Shown here: piece by piece, positions 7,624 to 14,215 of the stretch
Layout: each line of letters opens with the position of its first letter
Position numbering within the stretch: position 1 is the first letter of the stretch
Virus record (IMG/VR): IMGVR_UViG_3300042691_004284
Coordinates: 1 to 20,956 of that record
DNA length: 20,956 nt
Strand: one strand, 5' to 3'
Source: a virus
Translations under genes and position numbers: made by a program
The notes under the pieces: generated by a model
The model's database searches: none
Told to the model about the DNA's origin: nothing
What the model saw: the letters and a program-made list of their open reading frames with translations, nothing else

Positions 7624-8189
7624 GTTACCCAAACTGGTTTGCCAGCTACGCAGTAACTTACTTCGACAAACACTTAGCAAGATTTAAGGATCAAGAGAAC
7701 CTACACTTCCTTCAGATAGGTGCATTCACAGGAGATGCCAGCCTTTGGCTTGTCCAGAATGTCCTGACCCATAAGACCTCAGTCCTTGTCGATGTAGACA
7801 CTTGGCATGGATCTGACGAGGAAGCCCATCACCAGATGGATTTCTCAGATGTTGAGAAGACCTATGACTGGAAGCTGAAAGATTACCCACGAGTAATAAA
7901 GGTCAAGCAGACCAGCCTTGAATACCTGACCACCTCCGATGAGACTGAGGTCTATGACTTCATCTATATCGATGGTGACCATACAGCTCAGGCAGTCTGG
8001 CACGATGCCAGCCTTGGCTGGAAAGCCCTTAAAAGGGGCGGAATCATGGCCTTTGATGATTACCTATGGGGAGAGGGTTTACCCCTTGAGAAGCGACCAC
8101 AGCCAGCCATAGACCTATTTCTGACCCTGCTCAAGGATCAGATAGAACTACTAGATACAGGATCCCAAGTATGGATAAGGAAGCGATAA
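7620..8189 (+). CDS. Class I SAM-dependent methyltransferase (Methyltransf_24-like)
   Basis: 189 residues. The SAM-binding motif I reads FLQIGAFTGDASLWL (about 30-44), followed by an acidic end of strand 2 (VLVDVDTWHG) and the post-motif YDFIYIDGDHTAQAVWHDA with KRGGIMAFDDY. The IDGDH plus GG...DD pattern is typical of the TylF/Methyltransf_24 group, which methylates small molecules or sugars, often O-methylation of saccharides. No DNA-methyltransferase NPPY or PC motif is present. It sits between a membrane protein and the endolysin, an unusual place; it may modify a virion or surface glycan, possibly with the glycosyltransferase at 9857. The target is unknown. Confidence 0.72.
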   Translation: MSYPNWFASYAVTYFDKHLARFKDQENLHFLQIGAFTGDASLWLVQNVLTHKTSVLVDVDTWHGSDEEAHHQMDFSDVEKTYDWKLKDYPRVIKVKQTSLEYLTTSDETEVYDFIYIDGDHTAQAVWHDASLGWKALKRGGIMAFDDYLWGEGLPLEKRPQPAIDLFLTLLKDQIELLDTGSQVWIRKR

Positions 8190-8675
8190 ATGAAACCTGT
8201 TGCAAAGACGGCGACACCTGCTGCCAAATCGCTGCTGAAGCAAGCGACCAAGCGGTGGCCAAAGAGGGCGAAAGCCAGCGATGGATTACTCCCTTCGGCT
8301 GCACATCTTGCGGCCAGTCCTAACTCAGACCACAACACAGGACACGCCGTGGATCTAACCCACGATCCCAAGGCAGGAGTAGACTGTCACGAACTATTTC
8401 AAAAGTTCAAGCAGGACAAGAGGGTTGCCTACTTGATCTTTGATAGCAAGATCTGGTCTCGTGCCAGAGCAAGCGAGGGTGACCGCCGGTATACCGGATC
8501 TAACCCACACTCAAAACACCTTCATGTTTCGATAGACCCGAAGCATGACAAGGACACCAGCACTTGGTTCCCTTGGCTCAAGAAGAAGGTGTTCTCCTCA
8601 CCAGATGCGGTCATTGCCCATCTGAAGAGTAAGAACCCACAGAAGTGTGAAGTACCGAGTCCAAAGGAGGACTAA
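8190..8675 (+). CDS. Endolysin, M15-type zinc peptidase
   Basis: 161 residues, starting right after the methyltransferase stop with AAGGAAG upstream. The core has the M15 metal site: SDHNTGHAVD (His48, Asp55) and KHLHVS (His112), with a Thr-His-Asp-Pro following the first motif and YTGSNPHSKH before the second. These are the zinc ligands of D-Ala-D-Ala carboxypeptidase/L-Ala-D-Glu endopeptidase-type enzymes that cleave peptidoglycan stem peptides. No signal peptide is seen, so a holin is needed for export; the next gene is holin-like. The N-terminal 30 residues are Lys/Ala-rich and the last 25 are Lys/Pro-rich and could bind the wall or be disordered. Confidence 0.85.
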   Translation: MKPVAKTATPAAKSLLKQATKRWPKRAKASDGLLPSAAHLAASPNSDHNTGHAVDLTHDPKAGVDCHELFQKFKQDKRVAYLIFDSKIWSRARASEGDRRYTGSNPHSKHLHVSIDPKHDKDTSTWFPWLKKKVFSSPDAVIAHLKSKNPQKCEVPSPKED

Positions 8676-8906
8676 ATGGAAAAGATCAAATCGTTTATCC
8701 ACCGCAACCCAGCCCGAGTAGCAGCGTTTGTTTCTTCGGCAGTTGCATTGATCGTGAGTTATGTGTCGCCAGATATCCCAGTAGAGCAAGCTGTTATCTT
8801 CATCTTGTCATCATTGGGTCTAGGTGAGTATGCTCAGAGAATCGAGAATGATAAGACGGAATCAGCCCTATGGACTGATCCTGAAGATCTCGATGACGAC
8901 AACTAA
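8676..8906 (+). CDS. Holin-like membrane protein
   Basis: 76 residues with a strong ribosome binding site, AAAGGAGG at 8663-8670. A basic start (MEKIKSFIHRNPARV) is followed by two hydrophobic stretches at about 14-30 (VAAFVSSAVALIVSYVS) and 36-50 (VEQAVIFILSSLGLG), and a long acidic tail (DPEDLDDDN). A basic N-terminus, short hydrophobic core and charged tail downstream of an endolysin fit a small class II-type holin. It is the last gene before a strong terminator, closing the lysis module. The family was not recognised by sequence; the assignment rests on topology and context. Confidence 0.62.
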   Translation: MEKIKSFIHRNPARVAAFVSSAVALIVSYVSPDIPVEQAVIFILSSLGLGEYAQRIENDKTESALWTDPEDLDDDN

Positions 8907-8926
8907 ATACTGGTAAGACAAGAGAT

Positions 8927-8955
8927 GGGCCACCTTCGGGTGGCCCTCTTTTTTT
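8927..8955 (+). terminator. Intrinsic terminator after the lysis genes
   Basis: A perfect 8-bp GC-rich stem (GGGCCACC at 8927-8934, GGTGGCCC at 8939-8946) closed by a stable TTCG loop and followed by TCTTTTTTT. It lies 21 bases after the holin stop and should end the late transcript. Confidence 0.93.
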
Positions 8956-9148
8956 GTGCCTAAAAACTACACCGGTAGGAGAGCCTAAGAAATGCCCCCC
9001 TACCCCCCATAAAAAACTTATGGTTGGTAGGTGCTACACCGTATAGTGTCGCCTGAAGTTTCTGCCCCACCCCCGAAGGGGTAGGCAAAGAATATCACGA
9101 CACACCGAAATCCCACACTTTGTCGTACCCTTGTGTCACACTTGTGGC
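8956..9148 (+). promoter_or_regulatory. Intergenic control region between late and early genes
   Basis: About 190 bases with no credible gene. It holds several repeats: GGTAGG at 8974 and 9026, both complementary to CCTACC at 8999; CTACACCG at 8968 and 9034; a hairpin at 9069-9082 (ACCCC.../GGGGT, giving a TTCG loop on the minus strand); and GTGTCACAC, an odd-length palindrome, at 9133-9141 just before the first early gene. TATAGT at 9042-9047 resembles a -10 element, with no good -35. CTTGTG occurs twice around the palindrome. This is a likely promoter/operator region for the plus-strand early operon; the exact start is not identified. Confidence 0.45.
8999..9031. other. Interrupted 12-bp inverted repeat
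   Basis: CCTACC (8999-9004) and CCATAA (9007-9012) pair with TTATGG (9018-9023) and GGTAGG (9026-9031), with a CC/TT internal mismatch and a five-base AAAAC loop. No T tract follows, so it is not a standard terminator. It could be a repressor site in DNA or an RNA structure. Confidence 0.7.
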
Positions 9149-9508
9149 ATGAGTGAAAAACTTGTCGAGGTCGACAACATCTATGCTCAGATGTCTGAGC
9201 TATCGGAGACTTCGTTCCGCCCACATCCTTGGGTCATGGGATTTTCCTATGGCAGAGATGGTGGGATATCCGTCTGGTGGGATCATGCGTATGAATCAAG
9301 CAAGTATCTATTAGCAAAGCTCGATCTTGTTGATTGGTTCCATGAGGGCTTCCTTATTGCAGATCGAATGGTTAGCCTTGTACCACTACCCGAAGAGAAA
9401 AACTTAATACTGCCGGGAACAATGCTGGTTTGGAGACCGATAGATGGTGAAGCCAAGATCTCTAAACTTGTAGAGGATTACATTAAGGGATATCAAAATG
9501 TTACTTAA
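9149..9508 (+). CDS. Hypothetical early protein
   Basis: 119 residues from ATG at 9149; a TTG 18 bases upstream is in frame but overlaps the palindrome and is less likely. There is no clear ribosome binding site, so translation may be leaderless or the operon promoter may lie very close. The protein is soluble, acidic and rich in Trp (HPWVMGFSYG, ISVWWDH, VDWFHEG), ending in an amphipathic helix. I recognise no family. As the first gene of the early operon it could be an early host-interaction protein; that is only inference from position. Confidence 0.6.
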   Translation: MSEKLVEVDNIYAQMSELSETSFRPHPWVMGFSYGRDGGISVWWDHAYESSKYLLAKLDLVDWFHEGFLIADRMVSLVPLPEEKNLILPGTMLVWRPIDGEAKISKLVEDYIKGYQNVT

Positions 9509-9668
9509 GGATTTCTATATCGATAAGTTCATCAGTAAGTTGGCTGCGGCACGACCACTACCAACCAATGATTACAACGCTGGCGTTGTAGATGGATTGC
9601 AATACGCAATGAATATCTTGCGAGAGGAGAAAGCAAAGGATGGGCAAACCCAAGAAGGGCAAGGGTAG
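9498..9668 (+). CDS. Small hypothetical protein (56 aa)
   Basis: 56 residues, overlapping the previous gene by 11 bases and the next by 29. It starts MLLKDFYIDKF and contains YNAGVVDGLQYAMNILREE, a short helix-forming segment of the kind that recurs in small phage proteins ('xxGxxxGLxxAxxIL'). The tail is polar. Overlap with both neighbours, and the fact that the space between 9508 and 9640 would otherwise be empty in a region without gaps, support it. The function is unknown. Confidence 0.6.
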   Translation: MLLKDFYIDKFISKLAAARPLPTNDYNAGVVDGLQYAMNILREEKAKDGQTQEGQG

Positions 9669-9867
9669 TGGTGTTAGAAATACGAACAGGCGAAACGGTA
9701 AAGCCTTCAAGAAAAATCCAAGAAAGCCAAAGTCTAAAGGCGATCGGATTGCTGGCAGGTCTCCTGCAAATCACGCAAAGCGAGAAGCGTGGAAGAAGTG
9801 GAAGGCAACTCTTCCAGAAGGTACTGAAGTTCCGCATTGGAAGGAGTGGAAAGTAGATGCCGCATAG
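9640..9867 (+). CDS. Small, very basic protein
   Basis: 75 residues with about one third Lys or Arg, opening MGKPKKGKGSG and ending in a Trp-containing helix (EAWKKWKATLPEGT, then HWKEWKV). GAGAGGAG at 9623-9630 provides the ribosome binding site. The charge and low complexity of the first 45 residues suggest a disordered nucleic-acid-binding segment; the Trp-rich end may be a small folded part. No family is recognised. It overlaps the glycosyltransferase start by 11 bases. Confidence 0.6.
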   Translation: MGKPKKGKGSGVRNTNRRNGKAFKKNPRKPKSKGDRIAGRSPANHAKREAWKKWKATLPEGTEVPHWKEWKVDAA

Positions 9868-10618
9868 TAGTAAAGAGACACTAACTATTGGTTGGTGTGA
9901 CAATGGTTTGACTGATGGAAAGTTTACTGAAGGTATTCTGTATTCAACTATTGGACTTCCAAAGTTTGGAATCTATGTGAACAATGCAGTTCGTGTTCAA
10001 GGTAATCAGATTGCTAGACAGCGTATGGATCTTCTCGAGCTGTGGGCAGATCAGGTGCAGACTGACTGGCTACTGTGGGTAGATTCCGATGTTGTCTTAA
10101 CTGCTGAGATTGTAAAGAAACTCTGGGATGCTGCCGACAAGTTGGCACGACCTGTCGTATGTGGGGTGTACTTTGTATCCAAGGCGATGGAAGGAACTCT
10201 GATGCAACCGATGCCAGCATTGTTTATGGATCATCCTACTGAAGAGTATCTGATGAACTTCATTCATCCATTGCCGTATAATGAGATCATTCAAGTCGAT
10301 AGTGCCGGTATGGGATTGGTTCTAATGCATAAGTCAGTAGTTCCAGTACTTCGCAAGAAGTTCCCGGATCAATCATTCTTTGCCGAGAAAGATCTAGGTA
10401 GAGATAAGTTTGTTGGAGAAGATATTGTTTTCTTCCGCAAACTAAAGCAAGCAGGTATCAAGCTGTATGCACATACTGGTGCATTAGCTCAACATATGAA
10501 ACGATTTAGTTTCGATGTTGCGTATTACGGTTTGTATTGGAAAGAATACGAACGACAGATGCAGTTGAAAGCGGAGCAAGAAGCAGAAGAAGTGGAAGGA
10601 TCAAATGAAGGAGATTAA
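9857..10618 (+). CDS. Glycosyltransferase-like protein (GT-A/GT2 type)
   Basis: 253 residues. Residues 71-80 read WLLWVDSDVV, the Asp-x-Asp (D76/D78) motif at the end of a beta strand that binds the nucleotide-sugar metal ion in GT-A enzymes. Upstream NQIARQRMDLLELW is the usual helix before that strand. Downstream, DSAGMGLVLMHKSV and GEDIVFFRKLKQAGIKLYAHT are the acceptor-side and ED motifs of phage family-2-like transferases (GED...F...G). AAGGAG at 9841-9846 is the ribosome binding site. It could glycosylate phage DNA, a virion protein or a host surface glycan; the substrate cannot be told. The C-terminus is Glu-rich and overlaps the nuclease start. Confidence 0.8.
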   Translation: MPHSSKETLTIGWCDNGLTDGKFTEGILYSTIGLPKFGIYVNNAVRVQGNQIARQRMDLLELWADQVQTDWLLWVDSDVVLTAEIVKKLWDAADKLARPVVCGVYFVSKAMEGTLMQPMPALFMDHPTEEYLMNFIHPLPYNEIIQVDSAGMGLVLMHKSVVPVLRKKFPDQSFFAEKDLGRDKFVGEDIVFFRKLKQAGIKLYAHTGALAQHMKRFSFDVAYYGLYWKEYERQMQLKAEQEAEEVEGSNEGD

Positions 10619-11561
10619 GAACATCCTTGTTGATGTCCTCAAAGCGAAGGATGCATCACGAGGAAGGTCACAACAAACAGAGGTCGGGCCATCCGAACTC
10701 GGAGGTTGTGCAAGAAAGGTTTGGTACAGACTGAATCAACAGCCTGAGACCAATGACAACGAGTTGAAACTCGCAGCAGTTATGGGTACGGCAATCCACA
10801 ACACGATTGAATCGGCGTTGAACTTTGTCGATCCTGACCAGAACGAGTATCTCGTTGAACAGGAAGTAGAGGCGTTTGGGATCAAAGCCCATGTCGATCT
10901 CTATGTTCGATCTGCTAAAGCAGTTGTCGACTGGAAGAGTACTAAGACTAAGAATCTTAACTACTTCCCATCGAAGCAACAGCGTTGGCAGGTACAGGTC
11001 TACGGACTCCTACTTTCGGAATCAGGTTTCGAAGTGGATACCGTCAATCTTGTGGCAATCCCACGAGATGGGGATGAACGAGACATCAAGGTTCACTCAG
11101 AACCTTATGATCGAAGCATTGCAGAGGAAGCACTTGAGTGGTTGCAAGCAATCAAGAACTCTTCCGAAGCACCAGCCCCGGGCAAAGATGCCAGCTACTG
11201 CCAGTTCTACTGCAAGTACTTTGATGCAAGTGGGGAACTCGGATGTACTGGCCTAAAAAAAGGTGGGATCACTCCGTCAGAAGTTCTGATTGATGATCCC
11301 TCCATCGACTCCAATGCCTTGGAGTACTTACAAATCACGAACGAGTTAAAGAAACTTGAAGCGAAAGCAGATGGTCTCAAGACTTCTCTCGAAGGTATCT
11401 TCGGTCGTACCATGTCCGGTGTTGAAATCAACTGGACAACGGTGGCACCACGCCAAACGATTGATGAGGCAGAAGTTCTAGCCAAACTCGGATTCGTACC
11501 AAAGAAAACAGCCGGCAAGGAATCAGTCCGGCTTTCAATCAAACACACGGAGGTTAACTAA
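10605..11561 (+). CDS. RecB/Cas4-like PD-(D/E)XK exonuclease with Fe-S cysteines
   Basis: 318 residues. Nuclease motifs in order: ELGGCARKVWY with Cys35, GTAIH (His65), AHVDLYV (Asp98), VVDWKS (Asp109, Lys111), and QVQVYGL (Gln129/Tyr133). A second cysteine group, YCQFYCKYFD...GC (Cys199, 203, 214), completes the four-cysteine iron-sulfur staple of the Cas4/AddB class. Residues after about 230 form a helical tail (YLQITNELKKLEAKADGLK) with a separate beta end. Such enzymes trim DNA ends in phage recombination or replication. It lies next to a zinc-ribbon protein, WhiB and a helicase. Fe-S spacing differs from textbook Cas4 (C-x3-C-x10-C), so cluster binding is likely but not proven. Confidence 0.85.
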   Translation: MKEIKNILVDVLKAKDASRGRSQQTEVGPSELGGCARKVWYRLNQQPETNDNELKLAAVMGTAIHNTIESALNFVDPDQNEYLVEQEVEAFGIKAHVDLYVRSAKAVVDWKSTKTKNLNYFPSKQQRWQVQVYGLLLSESGFEVDTVNLVAIPRDGDERDIKVHSEPYDRSIAEEALEWLQAIKNSSEAPAPGKDASYCQFYCKYFDASGELGCTGLKKGGITPSEVLIDDPSIDSNALEYLQITNELKKLEAKADGLKTSLEGIFGRTMSGVEINWTTVAPRQTIDEAEVLAKLGFVPKKTAGKESVRLSIKHTEVN

Positions 11562-11562
11562 G

Positions 11563-11961
11563 ATGGCCGAACTCGGTTTTCAAGTGTCAACTAAGACACA
11601 AGATGGAACCATTTTCGTCATTGCCGATGCAACCTACGAAGGCTTCGCCAACAAACTAATGGCAGCCCTCGATCAGACAGGTGCAGAGGCAGTACTCCAG
11701 CAGATGAAGTCCTCATTCGCTGGATCACCAATGACTACAGCTCAGATTGCGAATGCTCTGGGCGGTACTGTTATTCAATCTGATAAATGGGGTGCAGCAC
11801 CTGCTGCCGCAGCCCCTGCTGGTCAGGTCTGTAAGCATGGAGAGCCAGCAAAGTTAGTTCCTGCTGGTGTATCTAAAGCATCAGGAAAGCCTTATCGTGC
11901 TTTCTATGCTTGCCAACGACCACAAGGCCAGCAATGCGACTTCAGAGCGAACGCTTCTTAG
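11563..11961 (+). CDS. Zinc-ribbon protein beside the exonuclease
   Basis: 132 residues. N-terminal half (about 1-60): two beta strands and a helix (GTIFVIADATYEGFANKLMAAL). A disordered Ala/Pro linker (AAPAAAAPAG) at about 75-87 leads to a C-terminal ribbon with four metal ligands: C-KHGEP, then FYACQRPQGQQCDF (Cys-His and two Cys). This ribbon shape, with a Gly-Lys-Pro-Tyr turn, recurs in phage DNA-metabolism proteins. Probably DNA- or partner-binding. GGAGG at 11550-11554 is the ribosome binding site. Its neighbour is the nuclease upstream and WhiB overlaps its end. The family was not named from sequence. Confidence 0.65.
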   Translation: MAELGFQVSTKTQDGTIFVIADATYEGFANKLMAALDQTGAEAVLQQMKSSFAGSPMTTAQIANALGGTVIQSDKWGAAPAAAAPAGQVCKHGEPAKLVPAGVSKASGKPYRAFYACQRPQGQQCDFRANAS

Positions 11962-12239
11962 CACAGTTGGTGGAGTCGGGTACACCTAAGTACCCGGCTT
12001 ACACCGGCAAAGAAGCCTGTGCATCAGTTGGATCAGAGATGTTCTGCACCGATGAGAAAGACTTTAGCCACTACGAGGTTCTGCGAGGAATCTGTATGCA
12101 ATGTCCTCTTCTCAGAGACTGTTTCAACTGGGCATTACATAACGAAGACTTCCATTATTGGGGAGCTTCATCAGCCCATGACAGAAAAGAGATACGCAAG
12201 TTGTATCGGATCGAGAGAAAGCGAAGCGTGGCTGCATAA
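11934..12239 (+). CDS. whiB: WhiB-family transcriptional regulator
   Basis: 101 residues from ATG at 11934 (AAGG at 11924-11927); an upstream in-frame TTG at 11910 lacks a ribosome site. The WhiB pattern is clear: Cys29, then GICMQCPLLRDC (Cys54-x2-Cys57-x5-Cys63), which holds a 4Fe-4S cluster, then HYWGASS, the phage form of the WhiB G-x-W-G turn, and a basic end (AHDRKEIRKLYRIERKRS) that contacts DNA. An extra Cys38 is present. WhiB proteins bind the principal sigma factor and alter host promoter use; phage copies can interfere with host WhiB. The family occurs only in Actinobacteria and their phages, so it marks the host. It overlaps the zinc-ribbon gene upstream by 28 bases and meets the next gene in TAATG. 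Confidence 0.9.
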   Translation: MRLQSERFLAQLVESGTPKYPAYTGKEACASVGSEMFCTDEKDFSHYEVLRGICMQCPLLRDCFNWALHNEDFHYWGASSAHDRKEIRKLYRIERKRSVAA

Positions 12240-13087
12240 TGTTGAACCTACTTCAAGCAGTACATAGTACAAACTCATCAGCGAAACCATTGCCCGATGT
12301 GTGGGAATCATTGAAGAGCTATGGGATGAGGTTCCGTCAATCACAACTATGCCTAATCGCTGGGCAACCTAACTCCGGTAAGAGTCTTATGGCTTTGGTA
12401 TATGCACTCAAGAGTGGTGTACCAACTCTGTACTTCTCTGCCGATACGGATCCAATCACACAGATGTTTCGTACTGTTGCAGCTTTGAGTGGGATTCCAC
12501 AACAACAAGTGGAGACCTATCTTGATCAGGACTCACACTATTTCGATCCGATGTTGTCTGAAAAAGGCTCACATATCAAGTGGGTCTTTGATCCGTCACC
12601 AGATATAGACACCATCGAACTCGAGATCCTCGCTTATGGCGAGGTGTATGGCATGGCACCGGCACTTGTCGTTATAGATAACCTAATGAATTGCGTGTCC
12701 GTTACAGGGGAAGAATGGTCAGGCATTCGGGCAATCATGTCCGAACTTCATCATGTTGCTAGAAAGACAGGTGCCTGTGTCCTTGCTCTTACACATATGT
12801 CAGAGCAAAGAGATTACGAAGCAGACAAACCAGCACCACGCCGAGCCATACTTGGCAAGGCATCTCAGTTGCCTTCGATGATCTTGTCGATTGCAATGAA
12901 TCCAGAATATGGAGAACTAAAAGTGGCAGCAGTAAAGAACCGATTCGGAGAACATTCTGCCGATGGCACTAAGTATGCAACCCTTCTCATCGATCCATCG
13001 AGAGTACAGATTGCAGACGGAGATGCACAAGGTCGAGCAGATGTAAGACCGGGATTGATTTATTGGCGTGGACACGAAGCAATCTAG
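12239..13087 (+). CDS. DnaB/RecA-like ATPase, probable replicative helicase
   Basis: 282 residues forming a RecA-type ATPase. Walker A is GQPNSGKS (42-49), Walker B is LVVIDN (143-148, Asp147), and the sensor region reads CVLALTHMSEQ with a following KASQLPSMILSI segment. The layout (short N-terminus, nucleotide-binding fold, KNRFGEHS near the end) matches the single-domain DnaB-like or RadA-like proteins of actinophages, which lack the DnaB N-terminal dimerisation domain. It should unwind DNA or load onto forks for phage replication. Adjacent nuclease, resolvase and primase genes support a replication role. It starts in a TAATG overlap with WhiB. It might instead be a recombination ATPase. 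Confidence 0.8.
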   Translation: MLNLLQAVHSTNSSAKPLPDVWESLKSYGMRFRQSQLCLIAGQPNSGKSLMALVYALKSGVPTLYFSADTDPITQMFRTVAALSGIPQQQVETYLDQDSHYFDPMLSEKGSHIKWVFDPSPDIDTIELEILAYGEVYGMAPALVVIDNLMNCVSVTGEEWSGIRAIMSELHHVARKTGACVLALTHMSEQRDYEADKPAPRRAILGKASQLPSMILSIAMNPEYGELKVAAVKNRFGEHSADGTKYATLLIDPSRVQIADGDAQGRADVRPGLIYWRGHEAI

Positions 13088-13433
13088 GGCAAACAAACGC
13101 AAGGGATCCCAATGGGAGACCGACCTTGTTGAATACTTTAGATCGTTAGATCTACTTGCCGAGAGGTTACGCCTCTCTGGCTCATATGATGAAGGCGACC
13201 TATGGTTCTTCGCCAATAGGAAGTACTTCATAGTCGAAGCAAAGAACGAAAAAGGTTTCAAGCCCGGGCCTTGGATGCAAGAAGCGGTGCTTGAAAGGGA
13301 TAACTGGATGAAGCGAAGAAAGAAATCAGGTCGAGCTATCCCACTTGTCATTGCCAAGCGTAGGCAAAGCAATGTCAGTAAGGCATTTGTCATTATCCAA
13401 CTAGATGAGTTTATGGAGTTAGTAAATGAATGA
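13068..13433 (+). CDS. Holliday-junction-resolvase-like PD-(D/E)XK nuclease
   Basis: 121 residues from GTG at 13068, overlapping the helicase by 20 bases. The start RANKRKGSQWETDLVEYF (Glu17) followed by GSYDEGDLWF (Asp44) and YFIVEAKN (Glu57-x-Lys59) is the E...D...ExK catalytic order of the Hjc/RecB-like resolvase fold, with an N-terminal basic patch for DNA. The C-terminal helix-strand region (WMQEAVLERDNWMKRRKKSGRAIPLVIAKR) matches the usual continuation. It probably resolves branched DNA before packaging. No alternative start is better. The fold and active site are well supported; the exact substrate is inferred. Confidence 0.78.
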   Translation: MDTKQSRANKRKGSQWETDLVEYFRSLDLLAERLRLSGSYDEGDLWFFANRKYFIVEAKNEKGFKPGPWMQEAVLERDNWMKRRKKSGRAIPLVIAKRRQSNVSKAFVIIQLDEFMELVNE

Positions 13434-13605
13434 AACATTAGCGTTGATACTTTCAGTCGCAGCAGGTGTTGCCCTCTATCACTTCCTTGAGTGGGGTTAC
13501 TACAAGATCGAAGATAAGTTCTATGAGTGGAAACACGCAGAAGAGATTGAGAAGTTCGAGCAGTACATCAAGTCTTTAGAGAAGACAACGAAGAAGAAGA
13601 AATGA
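13426..13605 (+). CDS. Small membrane protein (59 aa)
   Basis: 59 residues overlapping the upstream resolvase by 8 bases and meeting the methyltransferase in ATGA. An N-terminal hydrophobic segment (LALILSVAAGVALYHFL, about 4-20) is followed by a charged helix (YYKIEDKFYEWKHAEEIEKFEQYIKSLEK) and a poly-Lys end. It is probably a single-span inner-membrane protein with a cytoplasmic helix. The function is unknown. Confidence 0.65.
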   Translation: MNETLALILSVAAGVALYHFLEWGYYKIEDKFYEWKHAEEIEKFEQYIKSLEKTTKKKK

Positions 13606-14153
13606 AGCAACTAACTTTTGTGTCGCTGTTTGCTGGAGTCGGGGGATTTGATCTCGGCTTCGAGCAAGCAGGGATGAAATGTGTAGGACAGGTAGAGATT
13701 GATAAGCATTGTCAAAAGGTATTGCAGAAGCATTGGCCCGATGTTCCGCTACATGACGATGTAACAACAGCAATAGGTTGGGCTAACGAGAAAGGATTGG
13801 TAGGAAATGTCGACATCGTATGCGGAGGATTCCCATGCCAAGATGTCTCAGTCGCTGGCAGAAGAGCTGGTATCGCTGGGGCAAGAAGTGGACTCTTCTG
13901 GGATGCCATTCGATTTGCTAGGGAAGTCGAAGCACACACGCTCATCTTGGAGAATGTGCCGGGATTATTATCAAGCAACCAAGGCCGCGATTTCGGAGTC
14001 GTTATCTCTGAAATGGCCGACTCAGGGTATCGCCACATCGAGTGGCGAGTTCTGGATTCGCAGTTCTTCGGAGTTCCCCAACGCCGCCGTAGAATCTTCA
14101 TTGTTGGAAGTTCTCGAGAAGACATCAAATCCCCGATACTTCTTGAGCAGTAA
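13602..14153 (+). CDS. C5 cytosine DNA methyltransferase, N-terminal part (motifs I-VIII)
   Basis: 183 residues. Motif I is LFAGVGGFDLGFEQAG; motif IV holds the catalytic Cys79 in GGFPCQDVS; motif VI is ENV (117-119); motif VIII is GVPQRRRRIFIVG. All are complete, so this part is fit to bind SAM and attack cytosine. It then runs SPILLEQ and stops at 14151-14153, well short of a full C5 enzyme: the target-recognition region and motifs IX-X lie in the separate ORF at 14216. Reading on in the +1 frame from about 14152 gives a sensible sequence (KACEGILRRANRRGKVLPKAL), suggesting a frame change rather than a designed end. Alternatively the enzyme is a natural two-chain type such as M.AquI, which splits in the same region. 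Likely roles are self-protection against restriction or epigenetic marking. Confidence 0.82.
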   Translation: MKQLTFVSLFAGVGGFDLGFEQAGMKCVGQVEIDKHCQKVLQKHWPDVPLHDDVTTAIGWANEKGLVGNVDIVCGGFPCQDVSVAGRRAGIAGARSGLFWDAIRFAREVEAHTLILENVPGLLSSNQGRDFGVVISEMADSGYRHIEWRVLDSQFFGVPQRRRRIFIVGSSREDIKSPILLEQ

Positions 14154-14215
14154 GGCTTGCGAAGGGATCCTTCGTAGAGCCAACCGTAGGGGCAAAGTAC
14201 TACCGAAAGCGTTGC

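Noticed and set aside
10605-11561. Cas4 as evidence of a phage CRISPR system
   Set aside because: No array or other Cas genes nearby; stand-alone Cas4/RecB-like nucleases are common phage recombination enzymes.
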